Positions 25,670 to 33,847 of a stretch of 64,000 bases of DNA are shown one piece after another; the first letter of the stretch is position 1, and each line of letters starts with the position of its first letter. Source of the stretch: an uncultured Clostridia bacterium (GTDB taxonomy: Bacteria; Bacillota; Clostridia; UBA1381; UMGS1253). A model generated the notes under the pieces. It worked only from the letters and a program-made list of their open reading frames with translations, was not told the DNA's origin and did not search any database. The stretch spans positions 1-64,000 of the forward strand of contig CAKSHP010000008.1 of assembly GCA_934457145.1 (NCBI GenBank), given 5' to 3'. The position numbers were made by a program, and so were the translations under genes.

Positions 25670-26435
25670 GTTTCATATATTCACTTGGCGTCATACCGAT
25701 TGCGGCTTTGAAACTCTGGCTAAAATAATAAACATTTTGATAACCGGTAAGATCGGCAACGTCTGTTATTTTATACATTCTTGATTTTAACAGGTCGCAG
25801 GCATATTGCATGCGGAGAAAAATTATGTATGACTTTGGTGTCATACCATAGACAGTACTAAAAATTTTTTTGAAATAGGTGTGGCTGATATGGCACATAT
25901 CAGCCAAATCCTCTATATAAATATTTTTATTAAAGTTTTCTGATATATAGTCCGCAGCAGGTTTGATTTTTTTTGCTTTGCTGCCGGGGATATACTCTGT
26001 TTCGGATTGCAGGACAGAAAGTATTTCATATAAACAGCTTACAGCGGCATAACTATAGCCGCTTTTTTTCTGTTTCCATATATTTTCTGCTTTCTTAAAT
26101 AATGCGGAAAGTTTGTTATAGTTTTTTGCCTTTATTGAAAAAATATCGCATGATACGGGATAAAGAGTGTCAAAAAATATATCTATACAGTTTCCGGAAA
26201 CAAGTGTTTTGGCGGTGTATTTTGTATGATTTTCGCTTTTTTTAATAAATCGCAGCGAGCCTTTTTCATCTGTGAATACATGAGTGCCAAAATTTATTGT
26301 TGTTTTGCCGTCAAGTTTAAAAATCAACTCATTATGTGCAAAATTTCCGCTGTAATCATGAATTTTATGTGTGTTTGCAGACGATACATGAATAACAGAG
26401 CATACAGATGTTATTATTAAATCGTTTTTAAACAT
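25659..26435 (-). CDS. AraC-family transcriptional regulator
   Basis: A 258-residue regulator. The N-terminal ligand domain is beta-rich (FKLDGKTTINFG). The C-terminal helix-turn-helix pair contains IYIEDLADMCHISHTYFKKIFSTVYGMTPKSY and KITDVADLTGYQNVYYFSQSFKAAIGMTPSEY. The start at 26435 is preferred because AGAAGGG precedes it. It is divergent from the glycyl-radical operon and probably regulates it; no operator repeat was obvious to me in the 130 bases between the genes. Confidence 0.88.
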   Translation of the reverse strand: MFKNDLIITSVCSVIHVSSANTHKIHDYSGNFAHNELIFKLDGKTTINFGTHVFTDEKGSLRFIKKSENHTKYTAKTLVSGNCIDIFFDTLYPVSCDIFSIKAKNYNKLSALFKKAENIWKQKKSGYSYAAVSCLYEILSVLQSETEYIPGSKAKKIKPAADYISENFNKNIYIEDLADMCHISHTYFKKIFSTVYGMTPKSYIIFLRMQYACDLLKSRMYKITDVADLTGYQNVYYFSQSFKAAIGMTPSEYMKLNL

Positions 26436-26566
26436 AAAAAATATCCCTTCTGTCAAAGGCTGACGTGAAAAAATCGCATTATATATCCTTAATGTTTATT
26501 ATATTACCGGTTTTTATTTATGTCAATAAAAAAGTGATAAAAATTATAAATGCTTTACTTTTTGTA

Positions 26567-26595
26567 TTTACTTTTAAATAACTGCGGCATATAAT
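26567..26595 (+). promoter_or_regulatory. Promoter of the glycyl-radical operon
   Basis: TTTACT, a 17-base spacer, TATAAT, 23 bases before the ATG at 26618. It shows that the short reading frame is transcribed from its own start and is not simply the tail of an upstream gene. Confidence 0.7.
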
Positions 26596-26617
26596 TGTGT
26601 CACGGAGGGGAAGAGAT

Positions 26618-27487
26618 ATGACTGAAAATATTAAAAAATTAGCAAATGACGCACAAGGTGATATAAACGTGCTCACTTCGGCGCTTAACCGCTCATGTAT
26701 TGAAAGCGGCAAAACAATAACGGATAAGGGATGCAAATATTGCGGGTTAACTATGTCGTTTAACAGCATATCGAATGCTGTAGACTCGCTTTCGGTGATA
26801 AAACAATTTGTTTTTGATAAAAAAATATTTACAATGCAAAAAATGTATGATATGATTAAAGCTAATTATTCAGGTTTTGAAGATGAGCGAAAGCTCATTT
26901 TAAACACAGGCAGATTTTTCGGAAATGACGATGACTATGCAGATGACATTGCAAAATCAATAGTTGATACAATTTACGAAATAAAAAGCGAAATTAAAAG
27001 TGATGATATTAATGTGCTTGCAGTGGGTTCGTTTGTCGGAGCGACGCACCCGAATATTATTTTCGGAAAAATGACGGCTGCAACTCCGGACTCAAGGCGC
27101 AGCGGCGATGCGTTTACAATGGGGATTGCTCAAAGCGAAGGCAAGGATAAAAACGGTCTTGCTGCACTTTTAAATTCAATATCAAAGCTTGATTATCAAA
27201 AGTTTTGCGGTTGTGTTGTAAGCAATATAAAGCTTGATCGCAGCATGATTAATTCAGATGAAAAGCTTACAAAACTTTCGCAGATGTATCACACGTTTTT
27301 GAAAAACGGCGGTATGCAGCTTCAGATAAATTATCTTTCTCAAAATGAGCTTTTAGAAGCGCAGAAAAAACCGGAGGAATATCAAAATCTTGTTGTCCGT
27401 GTAAAGGGGTATTCCGGGTATTTTACAAAATTTGATACCGATCTTCAAAATGATATCATAAAAAGGACGGTGGAAACTGCGGTATGA
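26618..27487 (+). CDS. C-terminal-only glycyl radical enzyme (truncated or stand-alone)
   Basis: A 289-residue protein matching only the last third of pyruvate-formate-lyase/diol-dehydratase-type enzymes (about 780-850 residues). Aligned landmarks are LTSALNRSCIESGKTITDKG, DSLSVIKQFVF, GRFFGNDDDYADDIA, AATPDSRRSGD, GLAALLNSISKLD and the radical loop VRVKGYSGYF. The radical glycine is at about 264, 25 residues from the end as usual. The Cys-loop half (GCVE-type) is absent. The start is well supported by GGAGGGG and a promoter. A dehydrogenase and an activase follow in the operon. It may be a split subunit, a GrcA-like radical spare part, or a decayed gene. Confidence 0.8.
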   Translation: MTENIKKLANDAQGDINVLTSALNRSCIESGKTITDKGCKYCGLTMSFNSISNAVDSLSVIKQFVFDKKIFTMQKMYDMIKANYSGFEDERKLILNTGRFFGNDDDYADDIAKSIVDTIYEIKSEIKSDDINVLAVGSFVGATHPNIIFGKMTAATPDSRRSGDAFTMGIAQSEGKDKNGLAALLNSISKLDYQKFCGCVVSNIKLDRSMINSDEKLTKLSQMYHTFLKNGGMQLQINYLSQNELLEAQKKPEEYQNLVVRVKGYSGYFTKFDTDLQNDIIKRTVETAV

Positions 27488-28236
27488 AGCTAAGGTGCAC
27501 AAAGGTGATGATAACGGGCGGAGGAAGCGGAATAGGAAAGGCCATCGCCAAAAGATTTGTTCAAGACGGAGCAAATGTTGTTATTGCAGGAAGAAGCAAA
27601 GAAAAATTAAAAAATGTTTGCGATGAAATAAATTCAAAAAATATAAATTACATAGAATGGGATATAGCGGGGGTATCGCAAAGCGAAATTAATTTTGAAA
27701 AAGCAAGCAGTCTTATGGGTGGTTTTGACGGGCTGGTTAATTGTGCGGCAATAGGAACAGGAGCTTTGACGGGACGGGGATATGAGCCATGGGATATAAC
27801 CGAAGAAGAGTGGGATAAACTAACAGATGTGAATTTTAAAGCTGCGTTTTTTATGATGCGAAACACTGTGGATTATTTTATAAAAAATAAGGTCAGGGGA
27901 AATATTTTAAACATAGCGTCTAATGCTGCCTGTATGGATATTGTTGGCTCATACGGCGCTGCAAAACTTGCAATAGTTAAGTGGACAAGGGCATTTGGAA
28001 ACAGATATGGCAGAGAGGAAATTATTATAAACGCAATTGCTCCCGGAGCAACGTTTACTCCTATGATTGCAAGGTATGCGTATAGCGAAAATCAGCCGTA
28101 TGAGCGTCATGCCATAGGCAGATTTATTCGCACAGATGAAATTGCGGAGCTTGCATATTATCTTATGAGCGATTTTGGAGAAATAATTTGCGGGCATACT
28201 GTTGTTGCAGACGGCGGCGACAGGGCGGCATTTTAA
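27484..28236 (+). CDS. Short-chain dehydrogenase/reductase (SDR)
   Basis: A 250-residue NAD(P)-dependent oxidoreductase. The cofactor motif ITGGGSGIGKAIAKRF is at the N-terminus, NCAAIGTG is an NAG-like motif, and the catalytic pair is SYGAAKLA (Tyr and Lys). IAPGATFTPM and GHTVVADGGD are typical C-terminal features. The start overlaps the end of the glycyl-radical gene by four bases (ATGA). This suggests it acts on the same substrate or product, which is unknown. Confidence 0.9.
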   Translation: MKLRCTKVMITGGGSGIGKAIAKRFVQDGANVVIAGRSKEKLKNVCDEINSKNINYIEWDIAGVSQSEINFEKASSLMGGFDGLVNCAAIGTGALTGRGYEPWDITEEEWDKLTDVNFKAAFFMMRNTVDYFIKNKVRGNILNIASNAACMDIVGSYGAAKLAIVKWTRAFGNRYGREEIIINAIAPGATFTPMIARYAYSENQPYERHAIGRFIRTDEIAELAYYLMSDFGEIICGHTVVADGGDRAAF

Positions 28237-28261
28237 TGAAAAAAGGCGGGAGCGGTTATTT

Positions 28262-29110
28262 ATGTATAAACTGTTTGACATACAAAGAAATTCTTTTGTT
28301 GACGGACCGGGGATAAGGACAACGGTGTTCTTCAGAGGATGTAATTTAAAATGCGCGTGGTGTCATAATCCGGAAAGCCAAAGCGGCAAAAAATATATAT
28401 TTCATTATACAGATAAGTGCGCAATGTGCAAAAAGTGTAATTTTGTTTGCGAAAACGGCGCAATTGACTGCGGAAAGATTGATTATTTAAAATGCACATT
28501 CTGTCAAAAGTGTGAGCTTATGTGCCCTGAATCGGCATTAAAGCTTTGCGGCACGGAAAAAAGCGAAGACGAGCTTTTTTCTGTATTGATAAAAGATAAG
28601 CCGTATTACGACAACTCCGGCGGAGGGGTAACGTTTTCGGGGGGAGAGTGTATGATGTATCCCGATGAGCTTTCGAAAATTTTAAAAAGACTAAAAGAAA
28701 ATAACATACATACAGCGGTTGACACTGCCGGAAATGTTTTATGGGAAAGCTTTGAAAAAGTGACAGAAAGCACGGATTTGTTTTTATATGATATAAAAAT
28801 GACAGATGATGCAAAGCATAAAAAGTATACAGGTGTTTCGAATGTTCGCATACTTGAAAATTTAAAAAGGCTTTTTAATTTAAAAGCAAATGTCTGGATA
28901 AGAGTTCCGGTTATCGGGGACATAAACGACACGAAAGAAGACATGCTTGCGATAAAGAAATTTCTTTTGCCGTATTCTCCGCTTGAAATACAGCTTTTGC
29001 CGTATCACCGTATGGGCGAGAATAAATATAGGGCGCTTGGACTGAAATGCGAAGAATTTAAAGTGCCGGACGAGAAAAAAATGAAAGAGTTAAGGGCTGT
29101 GTTTGAATGA
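28262..29110 (+). CDS. Glycyl-radical enzyme activating enzyme (radical SAM)
   Basis: A 282-residue activase. SFVDGPGIRTTVFFRGCNLKC contains the start of the radical-SAM CxxxCxxC motif (CNLKCAWC). An inserted double ferredoxin domain follows with CAMCKKCNFVC and CTFCQKCELMC. GGGVTFSGGECMM is the SAM-binding GGE segment, and ADTAGN-like VDTAGN and FLYDIKM follow. All cluster cysteines are present, so it should install a glycyl radical. Its partner gene in the operon lacks the catalytic half. The ATG at 28262 matches family starts (YKLFDIQRNSFVDGPG). Confidence 0.93.
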   Translation: MYKLFDIQRNSFVDGPGIRTTVFFRGCNLKCAWCHNPESQSGKKYIFHYTDKCAMCKKCNFVCENGAIDCGKIDYLKCTFCQKCELMCPESALKLCGTEKSEDELFSVLIKDKPYYDNSGGGVTFSGGECMMYPDELSKILKRLKENNIHTAVDTAGNVLWESFEKVTESTDLFLYDIKMTDDAKHKKYTGVSNVRILENLKRLFNLKANVWIRVPVIGDINDTKEDMLAIKKFLLPYSPLEIQLLPYHRMGENKYRALGLKCEEFKVPDEKKMKELRAVFE

Positions 29111-29179
29111 AAGGCAGCAAACGGCAAAAGCTGTTACTTATTATTTTCCAAAAAATCGACAAATTTTATTGAAGAGTGG

Positions 29180-29215
29180 AAAATTAATAAATAAAAGAAA
29201 ATTAATAAATAAAAA
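29180..29215 (+). repeat. Two tandem copies of an 18-base AT-rich unit
   Basis: AAAATTAATAAATAAAAG is followed directly by AAAATTAATAAATAAAAA, 17 of 18 bases identical. The pair lies between the activase gene and the tRNA-Leu terminator. No function is evident. Confidence 0.7.
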
Positions 29216-29247
29216 TCGACAAGCACTGATTGTACTTGTCGATTTTT
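29211..29247 (-). terminator. Terminator of tRNA-Leu
   Basis: Hairpin AAAAATCGACAAGCAC/GTACTTGTCGATTTTT, imperfect at the loop side. Read on the minus strand it immediately follows the tRNA-Leu CCA and ends in Ts. Its core matches the hairpins at 455-490 and 677-714. Confidence 0.8.
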
Positions 29248-29333
29248 GGTGCCGCTGGCCGGAGTCGAACCGGCACGGTATCACTACCGGCGGATTTTGA
29301 GTCCGCTACGTCTGCCAATTCCATCACAGCGGC
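29247..29333 (-). tRNA. tRNA-Leu (anticodon CAA)
   Basis: On the minus strand, acceptor GCCGCTG pairs with CAGCGGC, the anticodon loop CTCAAAA gives CAA, a long class II variable arm is present (CCGGTAGTGATACCG region), the T-arm is GGTTCGACTCC, and CCA is encoded. Confidence 0.96.
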
Positions 29334-29460
29334 AAATCGGTCATGATCAAGACCGCCTAAATATAATAACACAAAATAAGGCGTATGTCAATAGTTTTTT
29401 TATAAAAATTTTTTTGTTGTGCCATCGGCTCATAAAAAAGGAAAAAAACATAAAAAATAC

Positions 29461-29489
29461 TTGCTATTTGACGGCGATTAGTGTATAAT
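29461..29489 (+). promoter_or_regulatory. Promoter of the epimerase gene at 29525
   Basis: TTGCTA, a 17-base spacer, TATAAT, about 36 bases before the start codon. Confidence 0.6.
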
Positions 29490-29524
29490 AAAACCGAATA
29501 AATTATTGAGAGGAGTTTTGTTTT

Positions 29525-30490
29525 ATGAAACTTGGAGTACTTACTGTTCCTCTCGGGGCAATGAGCCTTGAGGAAACTGCAAAATATCTTTCAGGTCTTG
29601 GCGTTCAGGCGCTTGAGCTTGGTGCGGGCGGCTGCCCCGGAAAAGCGCATCTTAATCCGCAGGAGCTTTTGGGACATAAAGATAAGATTGATAATGTAAA
29701 GAGAATAATGAAGGAAAACAATCTTGAAATAAGCGTTTTGAGTGCGCACGGAAATGCGGTTCATCCGAACAAGGAGATTGCAAAGAAGTACCACGATGAT
29801 TTTGAAGACGCAGTAAAGCTTGCTTCCGAACTTGAGGTTGACACGGTTGTAACATTCTCGGGCTGCCCGGGCGACTGTGAAAACAGCATCCGTCCCAACT
29901 GGGTAACATGCCCGTGGCCGGAAGACTTTTTGGAAACTTTGGATTATCAGTGGAATGATGTTTTAATTCCGTACTGGCAAAAAGAAGTTGAGTTTACAAA
30001 GAAATACGGCGTAACAAAGGTTGCATTTGAAATGCATCCGGGATTTTGCGTTTATAACCCGACATCTCTTTTGAAAATAAGAGAAGCTGTCGGCGACGGA
30101 GTTGGCGCAAATGTTGACCCGAGCCACTTGATTTGGCAGGGAATTGACATACCTAAGGCAATCCGTGCACTTAAGGGCGCTATTTATCATTTCCATGCAA
30201 AGGATACAAAGATTTATAAGCCGAACTGTGATGTAACAGGTGTTTTAGACGTCAGACATTACGGCGATGAGCTTAACAGAAGCTGGCTGTTCAGAGCTTT
30301 GGGATACGGAAATGACTATGCTTACTGGAAAGACATTATAAGCACACTTCGTCTTGTGGGATATGAAGGCGCTGTAAGCATTGAACATGAAGACAGTCTT
30401 ATGAGCTCAAAAGAAGGTCTTGAAAAAGCAATAACATTCTTAAAAGAAGTTATGATTTATGAAAAACCGGGCGAAATGTTCTGGGCTTAA
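29525..30490 (+). CDS. Sugar phosphate isomerase/epimerase
   Basis: A 321-residue TIM barrel of the xylose-isomerase-like superfamily, longer than the two relatives at 9995 and 11932. Motifs are VQALELGAGG, ISVLSAHGNAV, VAFEMHPGF, ANVDPSHLIWQG, HFHAKDTKI and AVSIEHEDSLM, giving the expected Glu, Asp, His and Glu metal ligands. Relatives occur beside Gfo/Idh/MocA dehydrogenases, as here (next gene 190 bases on), in cyclitol or keto-sugar pathways. The exact substrate is unknown. The ATG follows GAGAGGAG. Confidence 0.88.
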   Translation: MKLGVLTVPLGAMSLEETAKYLSGLGVQALELGAGGCPGKAHLNPQELLGHKDKIDNVKRIMKENNLEISVLSAHGNAVHPNKEIAKKYHDDFEDAVKLASELEVDTVVTFSGCPGDCENSIRPNWVTCPWPEDFLETLDYQWNDVLIPYWQKEVEFTKKYGVTKVAFEMHPGFCVYNPTSLLKIREAVGDGVGANVDPSHLIWQGIDIPKAIRALKGAIYHFHAKDTKIYKPNCDVTGVLDVRHYGDELNRSWLFRALGYGNDYAYWKDIISTLRLVGYEGAVSIEHEDSLMSSKEGLEKAITFLKEVMIYEKPGEMFWA

Positions 30491-30499
30491 GTTAATATG

Positions 30500-30538
30500 G
30501 TTTGTTGCCCTGTGTCGGTTTGATGCAGGGCAATAAAC
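30500..30538 (+). terminator. Strong hairpin after the epimerase gene
   Basis: Thirteen-base arms GTTTGTTGCCCTG/CAGGGCAATAAAC (one G-T pair) around a 13-base loop, ten bases past the stop. The T tract is missing, so it may be an inefficient terminator or a 3'-end stabiliser. Confidence 0.6.
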
Positions 30539-30568
30539 TTGTAAATGAAAAAACGGCGCACGGCGCGC

Positions 30569-30613
30569 CGGCAAAACGGGTTAAAAATATGATTTTGCCG
30601 TGTGATTTTTTTT
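30569..30613 (+). terminator. Second hairpin with T run in the 30491-30679 gap
   Basis: CGGCAAAA at 30569-30576 pairs with TTTTGCCG at 30593-30600, and eight Ts follow soon after. The overlapping CACGG/CCGTG elements allow an alternative fold. It lies ahead of the oxidoreductase gene and could terminate or attenuate read-through. Confidence 0.5.
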
Positions 30614-30679
30614 GGCTCACGGATAATCACGGCGGATTTTTTGATTGTTTTTTTGTGGGCAGAAAGGCTTTGATATACT

Positions 30680-31705
30680 ATGAATAAGTTAAAAGCGGTA
30701 ATAATAGGCTGCGGAGCAATTTTTCCGATGCACGCAGTGTCGATACAAACTTTAGAAGATGTGCAGATTGCGGCTGTGTGCGACATAAAGGAAGATCGCG
30801 CAAAAAAGAGAGCGGAAGAATATAATTGCAAGGCATATACTGATTACAAAAAAATGATTGAAATTGAAAAACCGGACACGGTTCATGTGTGCTTGCCGCA
30901 TTGGCTTCATGCACCGGTCAGCATATATGCAATGGAGCACGGGGCAGATGTTATTTGCGAAAAACCCATGGCTCTCGATGAAAAACAGGCTTCGGACATG
31001 CTTGAGTGTGCAAAAAAGACGAATGCAAAACTTTCTGTTATTTTTCAGAACAGATATAATGATGTGTCGGCAGCACTTAAAAATGAAATGGATACGGGCA
31101 GACCGGGGAAGGTTTTGGGCGCAAGAGCGTGCGTGAACTGGCACAGAACGCAAAGCTATTACGACGACAGCGGATGGAGAGGAAAGCTTGCCACCGAAGG
31201 CGGCGGCGTGGTAGTGAATCAGGCGATACACACTCTTGATTTAATGCTTTACCTTTCGGGCGAAAAAGCGGTAAAAGTTGACGCGAGCATTTCGACACGC
31301 GCTCATGACATTGAAGTTGAGGACAGCGCAGAGGGAGTTGTTTATTTTAAAAACGGTGCGCTCGGCAGTTTTTGGTTTACAAACTATTATCCTTATGACA
31401 AACAGATTGAGGTTGAAATAAAATGTGAAAACGCTGTTTTGCAGATTTTTGAATCGAAAGCATATATAAAATATAACAGCGGCGAGGTAAGAGTGATTGA
31501 GCCGGTTGAAGATAAAAACATATCCTACGGCAACGCAAAGGGGTATTGGGGTTCGAGTCACAAGCGCCAGATTGCTGACTTTTATGAATATGTTAAGACA
31601 GGCAGAAAAATGTATGTAACGAGCGAGGATGCATTTGAAACGCACAAGGTGATGTGTGCGCTTTTGCGCTCGGGAAGAGAAAAACAGGTAATTACGATAG
31701 AATGA
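30680..31705 (+). CDS. Gfo/Idh/MocA-family oxidoreductase
   Basis: A 341-residue NAD(P)-dependent dehydrogenase. GCGAIFPMHAVS forms the Rossmann turn, followed by CEKPMALDEKQA with the catalytic-region Lys, GWRGKLATEGGGVVVNQAIHTLDLMLYLSG and HKRQIADFYEYV. It is only moderately similar to the family member at 10862. The ribosome binding site (AGAAAGG) is distant, so initiation may be weak. It lies 12 bases before fhs and upstream of the housekeeping block. Confidence 0.9.
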   Translation: MNKLKAVIIGCGAIFPMHAVSIQTLEDVQIAAVCDIKEDRAKKRAEEYNCKAYTDYKKMIEIEKPDTVHVCLPHWLHAPVSIYAMEHGADVICEKPMALDEKQASDMLECAKKTNAKLSVIFQNRYNDVSAALKNEMDTGRPGKVLGARACVNWHRTQSYYDDSGWRGKLATEGGGVVVNQAIHTLDLMLYLSGEKAVKVDASISTRAHDIEVEDSAEGVVYFKNGALGSFWFTNYYPYDKQIEVEIKCENAVLQIFESKAYIKYNSGEVRVIEPVEDKNISYGNAKGYWGSSHKRQIADFYEYVKTGRKMYVTSEDAFETHKVMCALLRSGREKQVITIE

Positions 31706-31717
31706 CGGAGGTTTTTT

Positions 31718-33388
31718 ATGCTGACAGATATTCAGATTGCACAGGCTGCAAAAATGGAGCCTATTGAAAATATTGCAGAAAAAATCGGTATAAATAAAGA
31801 TGAACTTTATATGTACGGTCCGTATAAGGCAAAAATAACAAACAAGGCCTTTGAGCGGGTTAAAAATAATAAAGACGGAAAGCTTATTCTGGTAACGGCA
31901 ATTAATCCGACTCCTGCCGGCGAGGGAAAAACAACAATAACCGTCGGTTTGGGACAGGCGCTTTCGCGTCTTGGAAAAAAAGCTTCCATAGCGCTTCGCG
32001 AGCCGTCGCTCGGACCGGTTATGGGAATAAAGGGCGGCGCTGCCGGAGGCGGATATTCGCAGGTTGTGCCGATGGAGGATATTAACCTTCATTTTACCGG
32101 GGATATGCACGCAATAACTGCTGCAAACAATCTTTTGGCGGCAATGCTTGATAACCATATTCACCAGGGAAACGAGCTTAATATAGACACGAGAAACATT
32201 GTTTTTAAACGCGTTATGGACATGAATGACCGCGCGCTCAGAAACATTGTTGTAGGTCTTGGAGGCAAGAAGAACGGATTTGTCCGCGAGGACGGATTTA
32301 TGATAACGGTTGCTTCCGAAGTTATGGCAATTTTGTGTCTTGCAGACGATATTGCAGATTTAAAAAGGCGTTTGGGAAATATAATTGTTGCGTATACTTA
32401 TGACTCAAAACCCGTAACGGCAAGAGATTTAAAGGCAGACGGCGCAATGACGCTGCTTTTAAAGGACGCAATAATGCCAAATCTTGTTCAGACATTGGAA
32501 AACACACCATGTTTTATGCATGGCGGTCCTTTTGCAAACATTGCCCACGGCTGCAACAGTGTGAGAGCAACAAAACTTGCGCTTAAACTTTCGGATTATG
32601 TTGTTACGGAGGCGGGATTCGGCGCTGATTTGGGTGCGGAGAAGTTTTTGGATATAAAGTGCCGCATGGCGGGACTTGCGCCCGATATGTGCGTTATAGT
32701 TGCAACGATAAGAGCGCTTAAATATAACGGCGGTGTTTCAAAAGAAAACTTGAAAGGAGAAAATCTGCCGGCGCTTGAGCGAGGAATTGCAAACCTTGAA
32801 AAACATATAGAAAATATGAAAAAGTTCGGTTTGCCGGTTGTTGTTGCATTAAATGAATTTGAAACCGACACCGAAAAAGAAAAGGAAATTGTTGCAAAAA
32901 AATGCAGCGAGCTTGGCGTTTCGTGTGCATATGCAAGTGTGTTTGCAAACGGCAGCAAAGGCGGCGAGGAGCTTGCAAAAAAAGTTATTTCGGTTTTGGA
33001 AAGCGAAAAGTCGGATTATGCTCCGATTTATGAGCTTGACTTATCAATTGAAGAAAAAATTGAAAAACTTACGCGTGAGATATACGGCGGAGCCGGCATA
33101 AAGATTATGCCTAAGGCTAAAAAACAAATTGAAACAATTGAGGCTATGGGCTTTAAAAATCTTCCGGTTTGCATGGCGAAAACTCAGTACTCTCTTTCGG
33201 ATAACCCGAAGCTGCTCGGAAGGCCCGAGGGCTTTGATATAACCGTTTCGGAGGTCAGAGTGTCGGCAGGAGCGGGATTTGTTGTTGTGCAGACGGGAGA
33301 CATTATGACTATGCCGGGGCTTTCAAAAACGCCTGCCGCACAGAGAATTGACATTAAAGACGACGGTGAAATTATAGGACTGTTTTAA
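31718..33388 (+). CDS. fhs: Formate-tetrahydrofolate ligase
   Basis: A 556-residue cytoplasmic enzyme forming 10-formyl-THF from formate, THF and ATP. The ATP loop NPTPAGEGKTT is at about 63-73, then SLGPVMGIKGGAAGGGYSQV, DMHAITAANNLLAAMLDNH and TEAGFGADLGAEKF, all hallmark stretches. The full family length is present. It feeds one-carbon metabolism and purine synthesis, or the methyl branch of acetogenesis. The ATG follows ACGGAGG. It precedes tsaE by 15 bases, so it may lead the housekeeping operon. Confidence 0.97.
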   Translation: MLTDIQIAQAAKMEPIENIAEKIGINKDELYMYGPYKAKITNKAFERVKNNKDGKLILVTAINPTPAGEGKTTITVGLGQALSRLGKKASIALREPSLGPVMGIKGGAAGGGYSQVVPMEDINLHFTGDMHAITAANNLLAAMLDNHIHQGNELNIDTRNIVFKRVMDMNDRALRNIVVGLGGKKNGFVREDGFMITVASEVMAILCLADDIADLKRRLGNIIVAYTYDSKPVTARDLKADGAMTLLLKDAIMPNLVQTLENTPCFMHGGPFANIAHGCNSVRATKLALKLSDYVVTEAGFGADLGAEKFLDIKCRMAGLAPDMCVIVATIRALKYNGGVSKENLKGENLPALERGIANLEKHIENMKKFGLPVVVALNEFETDTEKEKEIVAKKCSELGVSCAYASVFANGSKGGEELAKKVISVLESEKSDYAPIYELDLSIEEKIEKLTREIYGGAGIKIMPKAKKQIETIEAMGFKNLPVCMAKTQYSLSDNPKLLGRPEGFDITVSEVRVSAGAGFVVVQTGDIMTMPGLSKTPAAQRIDIKDDGEIIGLF

Positions 33389-33403
33389 AATAGGAGAATG
33401 TTT

Positions 33404-33826
33404 GTGAAAAAATATATTTCAAACAGCCGTGAGCAGACTGTGCAGATTGCAAAAGAGTTTGCCAAAACGGTTAAAAAAGGCGATATAATTTGTTTAAACG
33501 GCGATTTGGGAGCCGGAAAAACGGCATTTGTGAGCGGTTTTGCAAAGGGACTCGGCTATAAAGGATATGTGAGCAGTCCGACATTTGCTATAGTAAACGA
33601 ATACAAAGCCGATATTATGATTTATCATTTTGATGTGTACAGAATAAATGATATTGATGAAATGTATGATATAGGCATCGACGATTATCTTTTTTCGGAC
33701 GGAATCTGTATAATAGAATGGCCGCAAAGAATTAAAGAATTGCTTGGCGATAACGTTATAAACATAAACATTTTAAAAGACGATACAAATGAAGACAAAA
33801 GAGAAATCATTATAGATACAAAATAG
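33404..33826 (+). CDS. tsaE: tRNA threonylcarbamoyladenosine biosynthesis ATPase TsaE
   Basis: A 140-residue ATPase required with TsaB and TsaD to make t6A37 in ANN-decoding tRNAs. The Walker A motif is GDLGAGKTAF, followed by VSSPTFAIVNEY and the conserved IEWPQR. GTG at 33404 is chosen because AGGAG lies seven bases away; an ATG six bases upstream is only one base from it. tsaB follows 21 bases later, the usual order. Confidence 0.94.
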   Translation: MKKYISNSREQTVQIAKEFAKTVKKGDIICLNGDLGAGKTAFVSGFAKGLGYKGYVSSPTFAIVNEYKADIMIYHFDVYRINDIDEMYDIGIDDYLFSDGICIIEWPQRIKELLGDNVININILKDDTNEDKREIIIDTK

Positions 33827-33847
33827 ACAAAAAAGCGGTGAAAAACA

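Noticed and set aside
26618..29110. A bacterial microcompartment linked to the glycyl radical enzyme
   Set aside because: No shell-protein, aldehyde dehydrogenase or encapsulation peptide genes are within the window.
29180..29215. Tandem repeats as a possible CRISPR array or attachment site
   Set aside because: There are only two adjacent units with no spacer, no cas genes and no integrase nearby.
29103..29488. Short frames running across the tRNA-Leu
   Set aside because: They cover a clear tRNA gene and its terminator, so they cannot be coding.
30502..30687. A 61-codon frame in the gap before the oxidoreductase
   Set aside because: It has no ribosome binding site, spans two hairpins and runs into the next gene; the composition looks non-coding.
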